From the NCBI RefSeq assembly GCF_042477335.2, contig NC_091248.1, forward strand, positions 119,806,501-119,870,500: a stretch of 64,000 nucleotides of DNA, written 5' to 3'. This document shows positions 58,681-64,000 of the stretch, piece by piece. The notes below the pieces were generated by a model, which had not been told where the DNA came from, searched no databases, and was given only the letters and a program-made list of their open reading frames with translations. The position numbers were made by a program, and so were the translations under genes. Each line of letters begins with the position of its first letter. The stretch's first letter is position 1. The DNA comes from Ovis canadensis. Its lineage: Eukaryota > Chordata > Mammalia > Artiodactyla > Bovidae.

Positions 58681-59401
58681 GCTGCCAAAAAATCCATTTA
58701 AACAAGGCAGGCACAGAGAAAGGAGAAAGTGAGTGAACAAGAGTACGCTGTCCCAGAGGGTAGTGTGGTAGGAACAGATTTGGAGATCTGACAGGGGCCT
58801 CTAGTACTGGTGTTGGTTGAGAACTTTTCTTCAAATGGTATTTGTGAGTACAGCCTGTACAAGTGAAGCGGTTCTGAGGAGGGGTGGGCTGAGTGTGACA
58901 TGAATAAAGGAGAAGGGAGTCCATGTCACAGAGAAGGGTGGAGACATAGCTCTGCTTCATCAGAGTAGCCCAGAAAGCGGAGGGCCAATGGGACATGTAG
59001 AGGGAGGGGCGCTAGTTAAACACTGTGGGGAAGAAACTGGTGAAAAGAACTGCGAAGCTAGGGAAAGAGCTTGGGATGCATTTTAATACCACAGAAAGTT
59101 CACTCGCTTCTCACCTCCTTAGATAAGGGATAAGGCTCAGACCCCTGAAACTCATCTTCCCATAGGGCAGATACCAATTAGGCTGCGAGGATTTCCGTGC
59201 CAATTGACTCCTTTTTTATACTAAGGATCAAGACTGGGAGAAGTGGCCTCTAAATGACAGACTTGTAGAGTCCTCATCCCAGTTCTCTCATTTGCACTTC
59301 ATCCGGCTCTTCAGAATCCCTAAGTGGGTTATAAGTTCTGTTCCTGCTTTGTGACTATTCCCATTACAACCTTATCCTCAGGACGAGATTCAGGCATCAA
59401 C
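58681..59401. other. Upstream of putative trypsin-like exon
   Basis: No repeat recognised. A TATA-like 'gggttataagttc' sits near 59330, about 75 bases upstream of the ATG at 59402. This is weak promoter evidence only. Confidence 0.3.
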
Positions 59402-59438
59402 ATGAAGTGTATCCTATTATCCTTGTTGATGATAACTG
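59402..59438 (+). CDS. Possible signal-peptide exon of a trypsin-family gene
   Basis: ATG plus 11 codons reads MKCILLSLLMIT, then one base (G) and a consensus donor GTGAGT at 59439-59444. A short first coding exon holding a signal peptide and ending in phase 1 is the arrangement of PRSS37 in this window (34 nt, phase 1) and of trypsin genes generally. The peptide resembles the start of PRSS58/TRYX3 (human MKFILLWALL as I recall it). The ATG context has A at -3. I found no matching exon 2 before the window ends, and an L1 begins 140 bases downstream. It could be a pseudogene remnant, the start of a gene extending past 64000, or chance. Confidence 0.35.
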
Positions 59439-59579
59439 GTGAGTGACTAAAGGTATCTCTGTCTTGTTTGATTGGGCCTCAACTATGAGATAAGGCTATA
59501 GAGCTCTGTTGGGATGGAGAGCTGATGGACCAGAAACAGGGAAGTTTGGGAAATATGTCATTTACCAGTGTCATTGTCT

Positions 59580-60890
59580 GTACAGGCTGTGCAGAAGCTT
59601 TTTAGTTTGATGTACCATCACTTGTTGATGTTTGCTTTTGTTGCTTGTATTGTTACTGTCGTATCAAAAAAATTGTTAAGACCCATGTTAAGGAGTTTCT
59701 TCCCTATGTTTCCTTCTAGGAATTTTATGGTATCCCTTTCATAATAGCATAAAAAAATAAAATACCTAGGAATAAATTTAACAAAGGAAGTGAAAGATCT
59801 GTACAATGAAAACTGTTAGACTTTGAAGAAAGAAATTAAAGAAGACATAAACAAAATTGAGATATCTCATGTTCATGGATTGAAAGAATTAATGTTGTTA
59901 AAATTTCCATACTACCCAAAACCAGCTATAGATTCAGTGAAATCTCCATCAAAATTCCAACGACATTTTTCACAGAAATAAAAGAGCAGTCCTAAAATTT
60001 ATATGGAATCACAAAAGACCTTAAATAGCCAAAGCAATCCTGAGAACAAAGCCAGAAGCATCACACTTCAGACTATACCACAAAACTATAGTAATTAGAA
60101 CATTGTGGTATTGGCATAAAAATAGAAACGTAGAACAGTGAAACAGAATAGAGAGCCTAGAAATAAATGCTTATATATTCAATCAGTTGATATTTGACAA
60201 AGGAGACAAGAACCCTCTACGAAGAAGGGATAGTTTCTGCAATAAATGGTGTTGGGAAAACTGAATAACCACACGCAGAAAACTGAAATGGAAAACCTGT
60301 CTTACACCACTCACAAAAATTAACTCAAAATGAGTTAAATACTTAAAAGACCCAAAGCCTTGAGATTCCTAGAAGAAAACATAGGAAAGAAGCTCCTAAT
60401 TGATTTTCAAATGTTGAACCCATCCTTCATACATAGCAGAAATCCCACATGGTCTTAGAGCATCTATAATGTTTTTTTATACATTGTTGAATTATATTTA
60501 ACTAATGTTTTGTTGACGATTTTTGATCATGAGAAGTCTTTTTTTTTTTTTGTAGTTTTCTTGTAATGACTTTGTTTTTGGTATCAAGATAATGCTGGTC
60601 TCATAGAATAATTTAGGAAATATTCCTTCTGCTTCCATCTTTTGAAAAAGATTGCAGAGAATTGGTGTAATTTCTTACTTAAATGTTTGGTAGAATTCAT
60701 GAGTCAACTCATCTGGGCCCAGTGCTTTCTCTTTTGGAAAGTTATTGTTTAATCGATATCTTTAATAAATACAGATATTTAGATTGTCTATTTCTTCTTG
60801 TTTGTGTTTTGGCAGAGTATATCTTGGACAGAATTCGTCTAGGTTTTCATGTTTGTAGGCATAGAGTTGTTTATAGTATTCCTTTGTGGT
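59580..60890. mobile_element. L1 LINE with internal inversion
   Basis: 59580-59740 reads antisense ('gtgcagaagctttttagttt'). 59745-60460 reads sense ORF2 ('ataaaatacctaggaataaa', 'gatatttgacaaaggagaca'). 60475-60890 reads antisense again ('tgctggtctcatagaataa', 'ctgggcccagtgctttctc'). This is either an inverted-type L1 insertion or several nested copies. No intact frame. Confidence 0.75.
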
Positions 60891-60896
60891 CCTTCT

Positions 60897-61108
60897 GGGC
60901 TTCCGGGTGGCACAGTGGTAAAGAATCCACCTGATTATGCAGGAGACGTGGGAGATGTGGGTTTGATCCCTGGGTCAAAAACATCCCCTAGAGTAGGAAA
61001 TGGCAACCCACTCCTGTATTCTTGCTTAGAAAATTCAGTGGACAGAGAAGTATGGTGGGCTACAGTTCATGGGGTTGCAAAGAGTCAGACATGACTGAGC
61101 ATTCACGC
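60897..61108 (+). mobile_element. Bov-tA SINE
   Basis: The head 'gggcttccgggtggcacag' leads to the tail 'cagacatgactgagcattc'. An extra ~10-base 'gagacgtgggagatgtggg' doubling occurs in the head. Confidence 0.85.
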
Positions 61109-61295
61109 TAACAAGAGATGATCTGGATTCAGGGATAGATTGTGGGAGTTAAATAAGAATTAGATTTATGTGCTGGAAGAGTTTAGAGTAAGAAGGAATG
61201 AGAACATTGCCTATGCCAGTGGTTTGCAACCTTTTTGATCATAAGAACCCCTCTTAGTCTTATTAATAAAACATGATGTATTAACATCATATATC
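61109..61295. other. Spacer, possible old DNA-transposon remnant
   Basis: 'gccagtggtttgcaaccttt' resembles the end of old nonautonomous hAT elements. It is cut by the next BovB tail. Confidence 0.3.
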
Positions 61296-61612
61296 TTGAG
61301 AGTCCCTTGGATGGCAAGGAGATCAAACAAGTCAATCCTAAAGGAAATCAACCTGAAATACTCATTGGAAGGACTGATGCTGAAGCTGAAGCTCCAATAT
61401 TTTCGCCACCTGATGCGAAGAGCTGACTCAGTAGAAAAGACCCTGATGCTGGGAAAGACGAAAGGATAAGATGGTTAGATATTATTACCAACTCAATGAA
61501 CATGAATCTGAGCAAACTCCAGGAGACAGTGAAGGACAGGGAAACCTGGTGTGCTTCAGACTATGGGGTTGCAGAGTCATACATGACTTAGTGACTGAAC
61601 AACAACATTAGC
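61296..61612 (+). mobile_element. BovB 3' tail fragment
   Basis: 'cttgagagtcccttggatgg' to 'tagtgactgaacaacaaca', with small internal deletions. Confidence 0.88.
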
Positions 61613-61679
61613 ATCATAAAAAGATTCAAAATATTTTAAGACTAAAAGGAGTTCTTATGCTAAAAAAAGTTGTGAAGCA

Positions 61680-61890
61680 GGTGGCGCTAGTGGTAAAGAA
61701 TCCACCTGCCAATGCAGGAGATGCAAGAGACACGGGTCTGATCTCTGGGTTGGGAAGATGTCCTGGAGTAGGAAATGGCAACGCACTGCAGTATTCTTGC
61801 CTGGAGAATCCCGTGGACAGAGGAGCCTGGTAGACAACAGTCATGGGTTTGCAGAGAGTCAGACATTACTGAAACAACTTAGCATGCATT
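61680..61890 (+). mobile_element. Bov-tA SINE
   Basis: The head 'caggtggcgctagtggtaaa' leads to the tail 'gagtcagacattactgaaac'. GCATGCATGCAT-like sequence follows. Confidence 0.85.
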
Positions 61891-62819
61891 CATGCATGCA
61901 TGGCAGAAACCAATTAGTATTCAACAGATTGAAAAATGCATGCATGTATATATTTGGACAGAAGTACACATGTCTGTATACATAATATTAGCCTTTAGTG
62001 ATGATGCTTGCTTCATATATGAACCCATAAAACCCTTGCATTAATTTCAGAGCCTTCGCATGGCCCCTTGCATGCAAAGTGAGTTTTACTCTAATCTCTC
62101 ATTAATTCATTTGTATAATACCTATGTACTGAGTTTATACCATGTGCTTAGCATTATGCTGAATGCTTGGGGATATTGCATAAATCATTGTTCTTTTACT
62201 GCTTATTAGATGAAAACCCATAGACCCAGAAATATAAATTGATATAGCAAGAGAAGCCCCAGTTGGAACAGAGATTTTTTTAAAATAAGTAATAGTTTTA
62301 TATTTTCCTATCTCCTTTCCTGAACTGGAGAAAGCAATATTTGACCTAAGTTGTTGAACCCACTAACCAGATGCCACCAAGAACAACACCAAGAATTTTT
62401 TAAAGTGAGGTTTATTTAACTTTATGCAGCAGGGACAACCTCCAGAGAACATCATGTGTCCCAGTAAAGGGAACTTGGGAGGAGCATCTTAAAAGGTTTG
62501 ATGGATAATTTGGAAGATGGAGTTAGAGAAATGGAGTCAGTTCAGAATTTGGTGTTGTCAAGAAGGAACATTCTGACTCTAATTGGGGTACCCTAACCCT
62601 AACTGGGTACTTTAAATGTTTTAATTAGTAGGTAGGAGGATTAAATTAGGGCTGGAGCTGTCACTGATAAACAAGTAGCAATAACGCAAATAAAGGGTGA
62701 TATCAGTCAGTATCCAGTGTTTAGTTGTTTGGTAGGTAATGGAGAGGCTTTGTCTGTATCTTTTTCTGAGTATTAGTTTGCAATTTATCAGTATAAAAAT
62801 ATTCTTGAAACTGCTATGG
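61891..62819. other. Gene-free stretch
   Basis: No trypsin-like exon 2 seen here. Short ATGCATGC repeats lie at 61885-61945. The rest is unassigned. Confidence 0.35.
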
Positions 62820-63020
62820 TATAAAATAACATTTATTGAACACACATTATATGCATTATATGCCAAACATAATGCATTCAGTTTTCACAGCAACCTTAGG
62901 AGAGAAGTTCGTTTGTGATTTCAGTGTACAAATAAGGAGATTAAGCTATAGAGATCTACCTAATTTGTATAAGTTCCTACTACTGGTAAGGACAGAGCTA
63001 GAATTTGAATCCAGATAATC
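62820..63020 (+). mobile_element. MIR SINE
   Basis: 'taacatttattgaacacaca', 'tcacagcaaccttaggag' and 'aatttgaatccagataatc' follow sense MIR order. Confidence 0.6.
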
Positions 63021-63344
63021 TGTTTCCAGAGAATAAGTACTGTCCTATATTTAAGTGCCCATCTGTTCAGAATATCTCTCCCTATATGTTCATGCCAGAA
63101 TTGAAGTTTTAATTTTGATTAACTAATGAACTTATTGCTGTTGGAGTCACAATGACTGGTCTCTGAGCATCCCTGCAGTGTGCTAGTAGGAAAAGTCAGG
63201 GAGCTGCAGGACAGGCTGCGTGACTGTGACTGTGGATAGAACCAAGAAGTCCTAAGCCTTTGGGAGACTGGAATGAGCTAAGTCATCCTGGAAAACTGCA
63301 GACAGGGAGAAGAAAAGCGGGAGATCGTGTGGAGGAGAAGGATG

Positions 63345-63535
63345 TACATGGGATTTGGAATCAGATAGACTGAAATTGGGATCCTTGAACAAACCATCAT
63401 TTACTAGTTGTATGACCTTAAGTATGTTTCCTAAGGTTCAGTTCTTACCTTGTAAAATAATATAAAATGTATCTACTCTATCTTGTTTCCCGTGAAAATT
63501 AAAAAAAATTTCTTTTTTTTAAAGAACTTAAAGTG
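63345..63535 (-). mobile_element. MIR SINE, antisense, split by Bov-tA
   Basis: 'gggatttggaatcagataga', 'tactagttgtatgacctta' and 'ccttgtaaaataatata' are antisense MIR. It resumes after the SINE at about 63768 ('gcttagtacagtgtttg'). Confidence 0.6.
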
Positions 63536-63539
63536 CTTA

Positions 63540-63758
63540 GTGTGGCTTCACAGGTGGTCCAGTGGTAAATAATCCACTTGCCAGTGTAAGAGACATGGGT
63601 TCAATCCCTGGTTTGGGAAGATACCCTGGAGGAGGAAATGGTAACTCACTCTAGTATTCTTTTCTGGGAAGTATTCTTGCCCATAGACAGAGAGGCCTTG
63701 TGGGCTACAGTCCTTGGGATCTCAAAAGAGCTGGACACAACTGAGTGACTAAACAACA
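63540..63758 (+). mobile_element. Bov-tA SINE nested in MIR
   Basis: The head 'gtggcttcacaggtggtcc' leads to the tail 'gacacaactgagtgactaaa'. Near-identical flanks AAGTGCTTAG (63530-63539) and AAATGCTTAG (63765-63774) look like a target duplication with one change. Confidence 0.87.
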
Positions 63759-63831
63759 ATAACAAAATGCTTAGTACAGTGTTTGTACAGTATGGGACTC
63801 TAGTACCATGAAGTGAAAAGTGAAACACTGG

Positions 63832-63942
63832 ACTAGGTTGCCATTTCCTTCTCCAGGAGTACTTCCTGAACCAGGAATTGAACCCACGTCCCTAACATTG
63901 ACAGGTGGATTCTTTACCCCTGAACCACCTGTGAAATCCCAC
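63832..63942 (-). mobile_element. Bov-tA SINE fragment, antisense
   Basis: 'ttgccatttccttctccagg' to 'gaaccacctgtgaaatccc'. The BOV-A end is missing. Confidence 0.8.
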
Positions 63943-63952
63943 TGAGCACTTT

Positions 63953-64000
63953 CAGTTCAGTTCAGTTGCTCAGGGGTGTCTGACTCTTTGCGACCACATG
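63953..64000 (-). mobile_element. BovB or BOV-A2 tail, antisense, cut by window end
   Basis: 'cagttcagttcagttgctc' is the inverted 3' tail shared by BovB and BOV-A2. It continues beyond the window. Confidence 0.8.

Noticed and set aside
62050-62080. Possible exon 2 (AG...GTGAGT, ~28 nt) for the orphan trypsin-like exon
   Set aside because: Too short, with no trypsin-like residues; a trypsin exon 2 should encode the CVGVLI...AAHC region.
62588-62606. Telomere-like CCCTAA repeats
   Set aside because: Only about two units; chance level, not an interstitial telomere tract.
1-64000. CRISPR arrays, operons, bacterial or phage features
   Set aside because: Repeat families, introns and gene content are mammalian; no regularly spaced short repeats seen.

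Overview
This is a repeat-dense mammalian nuclear window, almost certainly from a bovid ruminant. BovB (RTE-clade) LINEs, tRNA-headed Bov-tA/BOV-A2 SINEs, CHR-type SINEs and L1_BT-like 3' ends occur throughout, a combination known from Bovidae. Three unrelated host genes stand in the order TAS2R3 - TAS2R4 - TAS2R5 (pseudogene) - PRSS37 (opposite strand). This matches the order I recall for human 7q34 and argues for conserved synteny.

Layout. 1-10 kb: no host gene; old L1 and MIR pieces, an ERVK-like LTR relic and a near full-length but decayed BovB (about 4515-8515). 10375-11325: intact TAS2R3, 316 codons, one exon. 11.3-23.7 kb: MIR, L2, L1 and three sizeable BovB copies, including one with most of its reverse transcriptase still readable (16523-18346). 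23740-24630: intact TAS2R4, 296 codons. 24.6-37.5 kb: SINEs, an old L1 3' end, a minus-strand BovB interrupted by one arm of a 253-bp inverted repeat, and an MLT1-type LTR. 37497-40082: TAS2R5 pseudogene, with a nonsense codon, a frameshift and a 1645-bp LTR inserted with a perfect 6-bp target duplication. 40-48.5 kb: L1, MIR, L2 and CHR SINEs, then a rearranged BovB carrying an inverted 26-nt piece of the U6 snRNA 5' end. 48843-54315: PRSS37 on the minus strand, five coding exons giving 235 aa. 54-64 kb: mostly repeats, plus a possible signal-peptide exon of another trypsin-family gene at 59402-59438.

The two intact TAS2R genes encode seven-pass bitter-taste GPCRs. PRSS37 is a secreted trypsin-like protein with His and Asp of the triad but no catalytic Ser, known in other mammals from testis and sperm function. 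These genes are linked by ancient synteny and do not form a pathway. I found no new multi-gene system. The most unusual items are the inverted repeat, the U6 micro-insertion, the LTR-split TAS2R5 and the orphan trypsin-like exon. Repeat family names come from recognising consensus phrases from memory, so repeat boundaries are approximate unless target duplications are given.
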